A stretch of 64,000 nucleotides of DNA, from the NCBI RefSeq assembly GCF_008801405.1, contig NZ_VZPV01000003.1:186001-250000 (forward strand), given 5' to 3'. Each line of letters opens with the position of its first letter. The stretch's first letter is position 1. The notes under the pieces were generated by a model that had not been told where the DNA came from, searched no databases, and saw only the letters and a list, made by a program, of their open reading frames with translations. The stretch comes from Ralstonia insidiosa (GTDB taxonomy: Bacteria > Pseudomonadota > Gammaproteobacteria > Burkholderiales > Burkholderiaceae). The position numbers and the translations under genes were made by a program. Positions 28,726-38,080 of this stretch are shown one piece after another.

Positions 28726-29277
28726 ATGAAAACAGGAGGCTGGCGCCCGCAAAGCGCCATCGCGGCAACCCTCTTGGTTGTTGCGCAGTGGGCAGCAATG
28801 CCCGCGTTTGCTCAAACCATATCTACGTCGGCGGCTGCGCCGGCCATGTCCGCAACCCCGGCAACCCCCGCCGCATCCACAACGCCCGAGCGTGCCAGCG
28901 ACGATACTCGCTGGCGCCGCTTCGTCGGCGCCACCGGCGTGGTGTCGTACGTCGACAAGCAATCCGTCCAGCCGCAGGTGGAGGCGCAAGCCGGCACACC
29001 CACCGTGCACTTCAATCTGTTGCGCAACGTCCTGCCCGATTTCACGATCAAGACGTCGGACGGCCAACCGATCCGTTCGTCGGTCAAGCAGGTGGTGCTC
29101 GACTGCGCGCAGCGCACCTACACGGTGATTGCGCAGACGCTCTATCGCACACGCAACGCCAGCGGTAACCCGCTCTACCAGATCCGCTATGGCGAAGATG
29201 CGCAAAGCCGCTCGCTTCACGCGGGCAGCGTGTTTGACTGGATTGCCGGGCGATTCTGCTCAGTGCAGCCGCACTGA
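28726..29277 (+). CDS. Secreted protein of the surface-adhesin E type, function unknown
   Basis: A 183-residue protein with a signal peptide (cut probably after MPAFA, near residue 29), an Ala/Thr/Ser/Pro-rich low-complexity stretch (about 31-58), then a compact domain. The segment WRRFVGATGVVSYVDKQSV ... VVLDCAQRTYTVIAQTLYR is like the small adhesin-protein-E fold found in many Burkholderiales periplasmic proteins. Two Cys (in LDCAQ and RFCSVQ) could form a disulfide. It appears to be monocistronic. Confidence 0.72.
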   Translation: MKTGGWRPQSAIAATLLVVAQWAAMPAFAQTISTSAAAPAMSATPATPAASTTPERASDDTRWRRFVGATGVVSYVDKQSVQPQVEAQAGTPTVHFNLLRNVLPDFTIKTSDGQPIRSSVKQVVLDCAQRTYTVIAQTLYRTRNASGNPLYQIRYGEDAQSRSLHAGSVFDWIAGRFCSVQPH

Positions 29278-29292
29278 TACGCGAAAGCGCAC

Positions 29293-29315
29293 AGGCAGCG
29301 TTTGATGCGCTGCCT
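29293..29315. terminator. Hairpin between converging genes at 29.3 kb
   Basis: AGGCAGCG (29293-29300) and CGCTGCCT (29308-29315) make an 8-bp stem with a 7-base loop between the adhesin-like gene and the small gene on the other strand. Confidence 0.5.
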
Positions 29316-29512
29316 CAGACCTGTATTTCTTCCTCGCGGCCCCGCGCATAGGGCTGTCGCTCCTGCTCAAGCTCCGGATATCGGTTTGAGGCGAAGCCCA
29401 TGGCGGCTTCGTACGATCCGAACTGACTCGATTCTTCGGCCACGCCGTCGTTGACCAGAATCGCGTACCACTTCCCGTAGAGCGGTCCGTAGACCACCAC
29501 TTTGCTTTTCAT
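29315..29512 (-). CDS. Small hypothetical protein
   Basis: A 65-residue protein beginning MKSKVVVYGPLYGKWYAIL, acidic towards the C-terminus. The pattern (beta-like first half, ESSQFGSYEAAMGFASNRYPEL helix) suggests a small globular protein. I do not recognise a family. The start at 29512 has GGGACA 7 bases before it, a weak ribosome site; a longer in-frame start exists at 29560. Confidence 0.55.
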   Translation of the reverse strand: MKSKVVVYGPLYGKWYAILVNDGVAEESSQFGSYEAAMGFASNRYPELEQERQPYARGREEEIQV

Positions 29513-29858
29513 CGTATTGTCCCTGTCTTTGTATCGATGACCGGGCGTCGCGGTTTGCACGAGGCCGGCGGCTCGGGCTGTCCGGGCGCCAGGTCATGGC
29601 GGGCCGTCAGCGGTGTTATTGGCGGACGATGATTGCAGTGAGATGCAGGCACGTCAACGTTTGCGTTGGGCGCAATCTTCTAATGCAAAACATTAAATAT
29701 GTGCCGTAGCAGTTAAATTTTGTGAAATTGACATCGCCGATGTGTAGCTTCTAAGGTCCACGGGCGTGTTGTGCGCCGCATGACTTGGCGCCTGATGTGA
29801 TGTCTGTTTGTTTGGTCAAGCAGACAAGCCCGTAAGACCTTCCGGAGAGTCGCTGCCC
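29513..29858. promoter_or_regulatory. Intergenic region with candidate aspT promoter
   Basis: 346 bp without a gene. An AT-rich block (29680-29730) ends in TTGACA (29728-29733), and TCTAAG (29750-29755) follows after 16 bp, which gives a fair sigma-70 promoter about 100 bases before aspT. Confidence 0.5.
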
Positions 29859-31544
29859 ATGGATTGGATTCACACCGTGTTCAAGAGCGTGCCGGAGACG
29901 GCGCTCTTTCTGTCGCTTGCCATTGGCTATGCGGTCGGCAAGATCAATTTCGGCAAGTTTCAGATCGGCGGTGTGGGCGGATCGCTGATTGCCGCGGTGC
30001 TGATCAGCCAGTTTGGCGTGACGATCGATTCTGGCGTGAAGAGCATCATGTTCGCGCTCTTCATCTATGCGGTTGGCTACGAAAGCGGGCCGCAGTTCTT
30101 TAGCTCCCTCAATCGCAGCACGCTGCGCGAGATCGCCATGGCGGTGTTTCTTGCGGTGAGCGGCCTGGTCACCATTCTTGTCTGCGGCAAGCTGTTCGGC
30201 TTCGACAAGGGGCTGACTGCAGGCATTGCGGCGGGCGGCATGACGCAGTCGGCTGTGATCGGCACGGCGGGCGATGCCCTGTCACGCATGGGCTTGCCGG
30301 CCGATGAGGTGGCACGCCTGCAGTCGAACGTGGCCATCGGCTATGCGGTGACGTACGTGTTCGGCAGCCTGGGCGCCATCATCATGTGCGTGAATATTCT
30401 GCCGCGCCTGATGGGGCGTGAGCTGCGCGACGATGCCAAGAAAGCCGAGCTTGAAATGGCCGGCGGCAAGCGTCCGCTGGAGCAGGGCGAGGTGGCGTCG
30501 CTGCCGGCGCTGGTCGGGCGCGTGTACGACGTGACCACGGGTGCGGGCAAGACCGTGGCGGAAGTCGAAACCACGTTGGATGACGGTATCACCATCGAAC
30601 GCGTCCTGCGCAACGGCGAGGAAATCGCCATCGCGCCGAATCTGACGCTGCAACATGCCGATCGCGTCCTGCTGATCGGCCGCCGGGAAGCCGCTGCCAA
30701 AGCCTGGACGCTGCTGGGTGACGAGTCTGCGATGTCTTCCGACATGGACCAGCCGCTGCAGGTGCGCGACGTCGTGTTCACGCGCAAGGGCGCAAGCCAC
30801 AAGACGCTGGGCGAACTCAAAGCGCAGGCCACGCGCGACATGAAGCATGGCGTGTACATCGCACGCATTACGCGCATGGGCAAGGCCGTGCCGCTGCTGG
30901 ACGGCACCATCCTGCTGCACGGTGATGTCGTCACGCTGCACGGCGCACCGTCCGACATCAAGCGCGCGTCTGTCGAAGTCGGCTATCCCGTGCCGCCTGG
31001 TGACAAGACGGACTTTGTTTATCTCGGCCTGGGTGTGCTCGTCGGCCTGCTGATTGGCACGCTGGTGGCAAAGGTGGGCGGCATTCCGCTCACGCTGGGC
31101 AGTGGCGGCGGGGCGCTGCTTTCGGGGCTGGTGTTTGGCTGGCTGCGCGGCAAGCACCCGACCTTTGGCCAGTTGCCGAACGCGGCATCGCAAATCCTCA
31201 AGGACATGGGCTTGGCCGCATTCGTCGCATGCGTGGGGCTGGGCTCTGGCGCGCAGGCGTGGGCGACGCTGCAGAAGAGCGGCGTGTCGATCTTCATTGC
31301 CGGCGTGATCGTCACGATGGTGCCGTTGATCCTGACCTACCTGTTCGGCCGTTATGTGCTCCGCTACGACAACGTTGCCGTGCTGGCGGGTGCACTGTCA
31401 GGCGCGCGTTCGGCCAACCCTGCGTTTGGCGGCGTGCTGGAGAAAGCCGAGAGCAGTGTGCCGACCATCCCCTTTGCCATTACCTACGCGCTGGCGAACG
31501 TGCTGCTGACCCTGCTGGGTCCGCTTGTCATCGCCTTCGCCTGA
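29859..31544 (+). CDS. aspT: Aspartate:alanine antiporter (AspT family)
   Basis: A 561-residue membrane protein. Two hydrophobic AspT duplication domains (about 1-180 and 385-561) flank a soluble middle with two TrkA-C-like domains (about 205-375). Family marks include GYAVGKINFGKFQIGGVGG, GGMTQSAVIGTAGDAL and its second copy SGARSANPAFGGVLEKAESS. AspT exchanges aspartate(-) for alanine, a move that pumps net charge outwards. The start at 29859 (MDWIHTVFKS) opens the first helix. It is followed by asdA 69 bp later, whose product turns aspartate into alanine, so the pair can build a proton-motive force. Confidence 0.94.
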   Translation: MDWIHTVFKSVPETALFLSLAIGYAVGKINFGKFQIGGVGGSLIAAVLISQFGVTIDSGVKSIMFALFIYAVGYESGPQFFSSLNRSTLREIAMAVFLAVSGLVTILVCGKLFGFDKGLTAGIAAGGMTQSAVIGTAGDALSRMGLPADEVARLQSNVAIGYAVTYVFGSLGAIIMCVNILPRLMGRELRDDAKKAELEMAGGKRPLEQGEVASLPALVGRVYDVTTGAGKTVAEVETTLDDGITIERVLRNGEEIAIAPNLTLQHADRVLLIGRREAAAKAWTLLGDESAMSSDMDQPLQVRDVVFTRKGASHKTLGELKAQATRDMKHGVYIARITRMGKAVPLLDGTILLHGDVVTLHGAPSDIKRASVEVGYPVPPGDKTDFVYLGLGVLVGLLIGTLVAKVGGIPLTLGSGGGALLSGLVFGWLRGKHPTFGQLPNAASQILKDMGLAAFVACVGLGSGAQAWATLQKSGVSIFIAGVIVTMVPLILTYLFGRYVLRYDNVAVLAGALSGARSANPAFGGVLEKAESSVPTIPFAITYALANVLLTLLGPLVIAFA

Positions 31545-31613
31545 GCGTCTCCTCGGCCCGCCACCGGCGTGGTGGGCTGCCCTTCGCCAACGCCGCATCC
31601 ACGGGAACCTGCG

Positions 31614-33239
31614 ATGACTACCAATCCGACGCAAAAATCCAAGGAGCTGGAAGCCCTTGGGCAACTGAGCCCGTTTGAACTGAAGGACGTGCTGATCCAG
31701 CTCGCGCAGAGCGATTCGCAACGCATCATGCTCAATGCCGGGCGCGGCAATCCAAACTTCCTGGCATTGGAGCCACGCCACGGTTTCTTCCAGCTTGGCC
31801 TGTTCGCGCTGGAGGAGTCCGAGCGCTCGTTCTCGTTCCTGGCCGAGAAGATTGGCGGCATCCCGACCAAGCAAGGCTTTGAGGCGCGCTTTGAAAGCTT
31901 TGCACGCCGCAATGCCGATGTGCCTGGCGTGAAGTTTCTGCATCACGCTGTGTCGTACGTACGCGATCAACTTGGCCTTTCCGCCGAGGACTTTCTGGCG
32001 GAGATGGTGAACGGCATTCTCGGTTGCAACTATCCGGTGCCTGACCGCATGCTGAAGATCAGTGAGCAGATTGCCGCGCGGTACCTGAAGCAGGAAATGA
32101 TCGGCAGTGCGCCATTCGTCGGCCAGTTTGATCTGTTTGCCGTCGAAGGCGGTACGGCGGCGATGACGTATCTGTTCAGCACGCTCAAGGAGAACTTCCT
32201 GCTCAATGCCGGCGACAAGATTGCGCTGGGCATGCCGATCTTCACGCCTTACATCGAGATTCCGGAGCTCAACAGCTTCCAGCTTGTCGAGGTCAAGCTC
32301 AATGCAGACCCATTCAATGGCTGGCAATACACCGACGAAGAGCTCGACAAGCTGCGCGACCCGAGCGTGAAGGCGTTCTTCCTGGTCAACCCCAGCAACC
32401 CGCCGTCGGTCAAGATCTCCAAAGACGGCTTAAAGAAGCTCAAGGCCATCATTGATGAGCGCCACAAGGCCGGTAACGATCTCATCATCCTGACCGACGA
32501 CGTGTACGGCACGTTTGCGGATGACTTTGTCTCGCTGTTTGCGGTGGCGCCGTACAACACGATCCTCGTGTATTCGTACTCCAAGTACTTCGGTGCGACG
32601 GGTTGGCGCCTGGGCACCATCGCCACGCATGAGAAGAACGTGCTGGACGATAAGCTGGCCGCACTGCCTGAGGACAAGCGCAAGATCCTGCACCAGCGCT
32701 ATGCGTCCATCACGACCGAACCCGATCAACTCAAGTTCATTGATCGCCTGGTGGCGGACAGCCGTACCGTGGCGCTGAACCACACGGCAGGCTTGTCGAC
32801 GCCACAGCAGGTGCAGATGGCGCTGTTCTCGCTGTACGCGCTCATGGATCAGCCGGATGCCTACAAGGCCGCGGTCAAACGCCTGGTGCGCGGGCGCAAG
32901 GCTGCCCTGTACCAGGCCCTCGGTATCGAGTGCGATGCAGACGAGAACGACGTCGCGTACTACAACATCCTCGATGCCGAAGTCGTTGGACGCAAGACCT
33001 ATGGCGAGGCGTTCGTGCAGTGGTTCAAGACCAAGACCAAACCGGCGGATGTGCTGTTCCGCCTGGCCAAGGAGAGCGGTGTGGTGCTGCTGCCCGGCAA
33101 CGGCTTCGGCGCACTCAACCCATCGGTGCGCGTGTCGCTGGCCAACTTGAACGAGCCGGACTACATCCGCATTGGCGCAACGCTGCAGCGCTTGCTGGAG
33201 GAGTATCACCAGCGCTGGCAGGATGAGGGCGGCAATTAA
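31614..33239 (+). CDS. asdA: Aspartate 4-decarboxylase
   Basis: A 541-residue fold-type I PLP enzyme that converts L-aspartate to L-alanine and CO2, with some aspartate aminotransferase activity. The PLP lysine is Lys324 in YSYSKYFGATGWRLG; LAEKIGGIPTKQGFEARF and LTDDVYGTFADDF are family segments. Length matches known AsdA (about 530-545). It is directly downstream of aspT: in Comamonas and Tetragenococcus the same pair forms a decarboxylation-driven energy and pH-homeostasis cycle. The start at 31614 was chosen at MTTNPTQKS; there is no strong Shine-Dalgarno. Confidence 0.95.
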   Translation: MTTNPTQKSKELEALGQLSPFELKDVLIQLAQSDSQRIMLNAGRGNPNFLALEPRHGFFQLGLFALEESERSFSFLAEKIGGIPTKQGFEARFESFARRNADVPGVKFLHHAVSYVRDQLGLSAEDFLAEMVNGILGCNYPVPDRMLKISEQIAARYLKQEMIGSAPFVGQFDLFAVEGGTAAMTYLFSTLKENFLLNAGDKIALGMPIFTPYIEIPELNSFQLVEVKLNADPFNGWQYTDEELDKLRDPSVKAFFLVNPSNPPSVKISKDGLKKLKAIIDERHKAGNDLIILTDDVYGTFADDFVSLFAVAPYNTILVYSYSKYFGATGWRLGTIATHEKNVLDDKLAALPEDKRKILHQRYASITTEPDQLKFIDRLVADSRTVALNHTAGLSTPQQVQMALFSLYALMDQPDAYKAAVKRLVRGRKAALYQALGIECDADENDVAYYNILDAEVVGRKTYGEAFVQWFKTKTKPADVLFRLAKESGVVLLPGNGFGALNPSVRVSLANLNEPDYIRIGATLQRLLEEYHQRWQDEGGN

Positions 33240-33252
33240 CGCGTTTGCATGA

Positions 33253-34281
33253 TCAGGCCGGCGCCAACGTGCCGGCCACACGGGCCCGTTGCAGTGCAGC
33301 GGGTTCGTTGCCCGATTCCACATAGTCGGCAAAGCGGCGGATGCAGTCTGCTACCCAGTCGGGCCGGCGTAGCGGCAGCCAGTGGCCGGCATCGATCTCG
33401 TGCCGCCAGTAGTGTGATACCCAGGCCTCCACCGCACGGGTGACGGCGGGGCTCACGTAGCGATCCCGCGTCGGCACGATCAACTGCACGGGGGCATGCG
33501 GCGCACGTGCCTGCGGACGGGCCAGCCGCTCGCGAAAATTGGCGCGGTACATCCGCACACCATTGCATGCGTCGCGCACCAGCGATGGCCGTTGCGCCGC
33601 ACCGCGGATGCCCTCCGTCTTGCGCAGCCACCACGGCCATGCGCGCGCCATCCACAATCGCCAGGACCATTCCGGCACCAGCGGCAGGTGGAAAACCCCC
33701 ACATACCACGACTGCAGCCGCTGCTTCCACACCGCGCGCTTGGCCGCCCAGGTGCCGGTGTTGAGCTGTGCCTGCATCCAGTGGCCGACGTGATCGAGGC
33801 ACGGCCCCGAAATTGACGTGTACGAAGCGATGCGTCCGCGTAGCTTGTTCGTGGTGACTGATTCCCAGCTGTGGATCGAGCCCCAGTCGTGCCCGACCAG
33901 GTGGAACGGTTCTCCCGGCAGCAGCGCATCCGCCACCGCGGCGAGGTCATCGACGAACTGCGGGATACGGTAACCGGTGGTGTCGGCGGGGGCGTCGGAC
34001 AGGCCTGCGCCGCGCACATCGAAGGTGATGACGCGGCTATGGCGCGCCAGCGCATCGCGCACGCCATCCCAGACCGAACTGTCATCCGGATAGCCATGGA
34101 CCAGGACGACCGCCGGTCGCAGCCGCGCAGCCTCATCCCTGGGCTGGGTCAGGCGCGCATGCAGGCGCACGCCGCCCGAGCGGACGACATGGGAAGACTG
34201 CTGGATGGGCTGGGGAAGGCCGCGCGGTTGGCGCGAATCCGGATGCGCATCAGGGGGCGCGGGAGCGGTAGGCGTGGCCAT
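33253..34281 (-). CDS. Alpha/beta hydrolase, epoxide hydrolase-like
   Basis: A 342-residue alpha/beta hydrolase. The oxyanion segment VVLVHGYPDDSSVWDGV is followed by the nucleophile elbow GHDWGS, in which the nucleophile is Asp rather than Ser, as in epoxide hydrolases and haloalkane dehalogenases. The final His is in DAGHWLPLRRPDW. The start at 34281 (MATPTAP) has GGAG 9 bases upstream; ATGs at 34326 and 34353 are alternatives. It is convergent with asdA, 13 bp apart. The substrate is unknown. Confidence 0.83.
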   Translation of the reverse strand: MATPTAPAPPDAHPDSRQPRGLPQPIQQSSHVVRSGGVRLHARLTQPRDEAARLRPAVVLVHGYPDDSSVWDGVRDALARHSRVITFDVRGAGLSDAPADTTGYRIPQFVDDLAAVADALLPGEPFHLVGHDWGSIHSWESVTTNKLRGRIASYTSISGPCLDHVGHWMQAQLNTGTWAAKRAVWKQRLQSWYVGVFHLPLVPEWSWRLWMARAWPWWLRKTEGIRGAAQRPSLVRDACNGVRMYRANFRERLARPQARAPHAPVQLIVPTRDRYVSPAVTRAVEAWVSHYWRHEIDAGHWLPLRRPDWVADCIRRFADYVESGNEPAALQRARVAGTLAPA

Positions 34282-34501
34282 CGGCGGGTCTCCATGTCGA
34301 TCAAAGGTGACATTGATCGATGGCATGGTGGCGCCGCTATCTCGGTTTGGCAATGCGCAACTTCACTAACGTTGCATCGATGCACCGCCACAAAGAACGT
34401 AGCTTTTCGTGAAAAAGTTCCATAGAATGCGAACGCGAATTGTTCCTATTACCATTAATTGAGCGGCCTGAGTGAGCCTACAAGCCGCCGAGATCAGGGA
34501 A

Positions 34502-35920
34502 ATGCAAGAAAAAAAAGAACGCGGAGGAGACGGCGCGCGCACTCGTCTGTTGGCGCGCGCGTCGTGGCGTGCAATGTGGATGGCAGCCTGCACCGTGCTG
34601 GTGACGGCCTGCGGTGGCGGAGATGGCGGGAGCAGCACAACGTCGTCGAGCACACCCTCAGCCAGCGCCTTGTCGCCGATGGCGCAGGTGGGCAAGCAGA
34701 TTTTCTTTGATCAGGCGCTCTCTGCCTCGGGCAAGCAGTCGTGCGCGTCGTGCCACGATGCCGCGCGCGGGTTTACCGATCCGAACAACCTGGCGGTCTC
34801 GTTTGGCGGCCCGAACCATGATCTGCCGGGCCTGCGCAATGCGCCGTCGCTGAACTACGCGTCGTACACGCCCAACTTCAAGATCGATGCGACCGGCAAG
34901 GCGTCTGGCGGCTTTTTCCGTGATGGACGTTCGCCGTCCTTGGCAGACCAGGCGCAGCAGCCGTTCACCAACCCGTTCGAGATGGCGAACGCTTCGGCTG
35001 ACGACGTATTCAAGACGCTGCTGACGCGCCCGTACCTCGACCAACTGACCGCGGTGTTCACCAAGGCCGGCATTCAGGACAGCGCGACAGCCATGCAGAG
35101 CATTGGACGGGCATTGGCGGCGTACCAGTCCGAAGACCCCAGCTTCCATACGTTCGACAGCAAATACGACGCCTACCTCGCGGGCAAGACCACGCTCTCG
35201 GATTCGGAAACGCGTGGCCTGCTGCTGTTCAACAACCCGACCAAGGGCAACTGCACTGCGTGCCACCTTTCGTCGAGAACGGGGACCACGCCCGCGCTGT
35301 TCACTGACTTCACCTACGACAACGTCGGCATCCCGCGCAACTGGAGCATTGCCGCCAACCAGGAAGGCACGACGCTGCCTTACGTGCCGAAGAACGGTGC
35401 GGCGCTGGGTGATCCGAACTACAGCTATTACGACCTCGGCATCTGTGGCCCGCTGCGCACGGACTTCCGCGTGGGTGGCTCGACCTGCGGCAAGTTCAAG
35501 GTGCCCACGCTGCGCAACATCGCGCTGACGGCACCGTACTTCCACAACGGCGTGTTCCAGACGCTGGATCAAGTGGTCGCCTGGTACGTCACGCGCGATA
35601 CCGATCCCGGCCGCTGGTACGTCAAGGCCGACGGCACGCCCGACGTGCCCTACAACGATCTGCCGGTTGCCTTTGACGGCAACGTGAACGTGGCGGAAGT
35701 GCCTTACAACCCGGCCAAGGCGCCATCGATGACGAACCAGGAGATGAGCGATCTCGTGCATTTCCTGTGCACGCTCACCGATGGGTTTGATCCGGCCAAT
35801 CCGTCGGCCTACAACGTGCCGGCGCAATGCGGCTCCACCGCGACCAGCGTGGGCGCAGCACGTATCCAGACCGTTTCTGCCAGCGGAGCCACGCTGGTCA
35901 AGACGGCAATCAACAAATAA
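34502..35920 (+). CDS. Di-haem cytochrome c peroxidase/MauG-family lipoprotein
   Basis: A 472-residue exported protein. A short basic start and hydrophobic stretch end in the lipobox LVTAC (Cys37), so it is probably lipid-anchored in the periplasm or outer membrane. Two c-type haem sites are seen, CASCH (81-85) and CTACH (251-255), in a CcpA/MauG-like fold. A low-complexity Gly/Ser stretch follows the anchor. Such proteins reduce peroxide or carry out high-valent haem oxidation. It precedes the porin, FMN-binding protein and ApbE genes, so it may be part of an envelope electron-transfer unit. A GTG at 34472 is an alternative start. Confidence 0.88.
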   Translation: MQEKKERGGDGARTRLLARASWRAMWMAACTVLVTACGGGDGGSSTTSSSTPSASALSPMAQVGKQIFFDQALSASGKQSCASCHDAARGFTDPNNLAVSFGGPNHDLPGLRNAPSLNYASYTPNFKIDATGKASGGFFRDGRSPSLADQAQQPFTNPFEMANASADDVFKTLLTRPYLDQLTAVFTKAGIQDSATAMQSIGRALAAYQSEDPSFHTFDSKYDAYLAGKTTLSDSETRGLLLFNNPTKGNCTACHLSSRTGTTPALFTDFTYDNVGIPRNWSIAANQEGTTLPYVPKNGAALGDPNYSYYDLGICGPLRTDFRVGGSTCGKFKVPTLRNIALTAPYFHNGVFQTLDQVVAWYVTRDTDPGRWYVKADGTPDVPYNDLPVAFDGNVNVAEVPYNPAKAPSMTNQEMSDLVHFLCTLTDGFDPANPSAYNVPAQCGSTATSVGAARIQTVSASGATLVKTAINK

Positions 35921-35950
35921 ATCGATTCAAAGACCAGGGAGCGTCACAGC

Positions 35951-37336
35951 ATGAAACGAATCGCCCGGGCTGCCATTCCGGCCGCCGCCGCCATTGCGAT
36001 GATGGGGGCTGGCGCAGCCAATGCCGCCACTACTGCGCAACTTGAACAAAAGCTCGATGCGATGGCCGCGCAGATCGAAGCGCTCAAGGCCGAGTTGAAG
36101 GAAGTGAAGTCGCAGAACGCGACGCTGGCCACGCAGCAGCAGACGCAAGCCAAGGCCCAGGCACAGCAGACCGCAGCCCTGCAAGACGTGCAGCAAACCG
36201 TGCAGACGGCGCAGTTGGCATCGACCAAACCTTCGCCGCTGGACAACCTCACGCTGTGGGGCTACGGCGAGATCAACTACAGCCGCCCGACCCGCCGCTC
36301 CGAAGACACCAAGATGGACTTGTCGCGCGCGGTGTTCGGCATCGGCTACAAGTTCAACGACAAGACTCGCTTCAACTCCGAGTTTGAAGTTGAGCACGCG
36401 ATTGCATCGTCGTCCGATTCGGGCGAATTCGAGGTCGAGCAGTTCTACATTGACCACAAGCTGACCGACAAGATCGGCTTGAACGCCGGCCTGTTCCTGA
36501 TCCCGGCGGGCTTCATCAACCGCAACCACGAGCCGACCAACTACTACGGCGTGCATCGCAATTTTGTCGAGACGCTGATCATCCCGAGCACATGGCGCGA
36601 GGGTGGCCTGTCGTTGTACGGCGATACCGACTTCGGCCTGAATTGGAACGTGGGCCTGACGACGGGCCTGAACCTGGCCAAGTGGAACTTCAACCCGGAG
36701 AACCCGCTGTTCAACTCCGCGCTGGAGATGCAGAACAACGGCGCGGGCCCGATGCAGCAGACGCACCAGGAACTGGGGCTGGCCAACGCGAAGAACCTGT
36801 CGCAGTACGTGGCGCTCAATTACTCGGGTATTCCGGGTGTGACGCTGGGCGGCTCGGTCTTCACAGGCAAGAGCAGCCGTGCGAGCACCGATGCCCCGCT
36901 GCCTGAACAGCGCGCCACACTGTACGAGGCGCACGCTCGCTGGACGCCGGGCAAGTGGGACCTGTCTGCCCTGTATGCGCGCGGCATGATCAGCAACACG
37001 GCTGCGGCCAACCAGTTGAACCCGGGCGCGGCCAACCCGATGCCGTCGGCGTTCTACGGCTGGTTCGTGCAAGGCGCTTACAACGTGTGGCAAAAAGGCG
37101 ATTACCGTGTCACGCCGTTCGTGCGTTACGAGCGCTACAACATGGGAGAGAAGTACGCAGGCTTGGTGCCGGGCTTTGTGGCACCGGCAGGCTGGCCGTC
37201 GCTGTCTGACACGGTCTACACCGTGGGCGCGAACTTCTACCTGAACCCGAACGTGGTGTTCAAGGTCGACTACCAGCGCTTCACCAAGAACCGCGATTTC
37301 TCGCGCGTGGACCTGGGCCTGGGCGTGTCGTTCTAA
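35951..37336 (+). CDS. Outer-membrane porin with N-terminal coiled coil
   Basis: A 461-residue outer-membrane beta-barrel protein. It has a signal peptide (cut after GAANA, near residue 25), a Gln/Ala-rich coiled-coil stretch (about 28-85, LEQKLDAMAAQIEALKAELK) and a barrel ending in Phe (LGVSF). The pattern is like the phosphate-selective porin O/P group. It lies 30 bp after the cytochrome gene, probably in the same operon, and may supply a substrate or electron-donor path across the outer membrane. The stop codon touches the inverted-repeat element at 37336. Confidence 0.87.
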   Translation: MKRIARAAIPAAAAIAMMGAGAANAATTAQLEQKLDAMAAQIEALKAELKEVKSQNATLATQQQTQAKAQAQQTAALQDVQQTVQTAQLASTKPSPLDNLTLWGYGEINYSRPTRRSEDTKMDLSRAVFGIGYKFNDKTRFNSEFEVEHAIASSSDSGEFEVEQFYIDHKLTDKIGLNAGLFLIPAGFINRNHEPTNYYGVHRNFVETLIIPSTWREGGLSLYGDTDFGLNWNVGLTTGLNLAKWNFNPENPLFNSALEMQNNGAGPMQQTHQELGLANAKNLSQYVALNYSGIPGVTLGGSVFTGKSSRASTDAPLPEQRATLYEAHARWTPGKWDLSALYARGMISNTAAANQLNPGAANPMPSAFYGWFVQGAYNVWQKGDYRVTPFVRYERYNMGEKYAGLVPGFVAPAGWPSLSDTVYTVGANFYLNPNVVFKVDYQRFTKNRDFSRVDLGLGVSF

Positions 37337-37469
37337 GAACCTGCTCACGATCCTACTGCGCGGCCCGATCTTGGCCCTGCAATGCTCACCGTACCCATGT
37401 GCGGTTGCGCTTCTCGGGCCAACCTCGGGCCAACCTCGGGCCGCTCGCTACGGATCGTGAACAGGTTCT
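37336..37469. repeat. 134-bp MITE-like element with near-perfect terminal inverted repeats
   Basis: The 18-bp ends (37336-37353 and 37452-37469) match in reverse complement at 17 of 18 positions (AGAACCTG[C/T]TCACGATCC). Inside, the 11-bp unit CTCGGGCCAAC is repeated 2.7 times in tandem (37413-37442). The element fills the gap between the porin and the FMN-binding protein and overlaps the last base of the porin stop. Confidence 0.75.
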
Positions 37470-37512
37470 GAGTCGCCCCATTTTTTTGAGTGAACCGAAG
37501 GAGGCGCAAGCC

Positions 37513-38073
37513 ATGCGTTATCAGCCAGTGCCCATCGTTCTCGTGTGTGCCGCCGCCATCGGTGCGCCGGGGGTGGTCGTCACGAACGCCTTTGCCGCAG
37601 ACTATATGACTGCTGCAGAGGCCCAGAAATCGATCTTTCCCGATGCCACCAGCTTTGAGCCGGTGGCGCTTGCTCTGTCTGTCGACCAGCTCAAGCAGTT
37701 GGCCGATCGCGCGGGTGGCCCGGCCAAGCCCGGCGCTTGGCGCGTCTGGCAGGCCAAGCAGGGCGACAAGGCGGTCGGCTACGTCGTCACCGACGCTGTC
37801 ATCGGCAAGTTCGAGCTGATCAACTACGCCGTGGGCCTGAACCCGGCGGGCGAGATCAGCGGTGTCGAAATCCTCACCTATCGCGAAAGCCACGGCTATG
37901 AAGTCCGCAACAAGCCGTGGCGTGCGCAGTTCCTGGGCAAGTCGGCCAAGTCGGCGCTGCGTGTTGGGGATGACATCAACAACATCAGCGGAGCGACACT
38001 GTCGTGCACGCACCTGACCGACGGCATCCGGCGCATTGCAGTGATGGCGCAGCTGGCGCTGGTCAAGGGCTGA
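37513..38073 (+). CDS. Periplasmic FMN-binding protein (NqrC/RnfG-like)
   Basis: A 186-residue secreted protein (signal peptide to about residue 28, NAFA). The FMN-attachment motif SGATLS (near residue 158, NNISGATLSCTHLTDGIRR) takes FMN covalently on the second-last residue of the motif when modified by an ApbE enzyme. The next gene is apbE, 7 bp later, which supports flavinylation. It likely works as an electron carrier in the periplasm between the membrane partner at 38882 and the haem lipoprotein at 34502. Confidence 0.87.
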   Translation: MRYQPVPIVLVCAAAIGAPGVVVTNAFAADYMTAAEAQKSIFPDATSFEPVALALSVDQLKQLADRAGGPAKPGAWRVWQAKQGDKAVGYVVTDAVIGKFELINYAVGLNPAGEISGVEILTYRESHGYEVRNKPWRAQFLGKSAKSALRVGDDINNISGATLSCTHLTDGIRRIAVMAQLALVKG

Positions 38074-38080
38074 GCCCGCG

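Noticed and set aside
34411..34470. GTTCCATAG-N-GCGAAC element before the haem lipoprotein as a third copy of the IclR box
   Set aside because: Only a short part of the box matches and the spacing is different; too weak to link it to the Rieske operon.
37413..37442. Short tandem repeats that could look like a CRISPR fragment
   Set aside because: The units are 11 bp with no spacers and there are no cas genes; they are internal to the inverted-repeat element.
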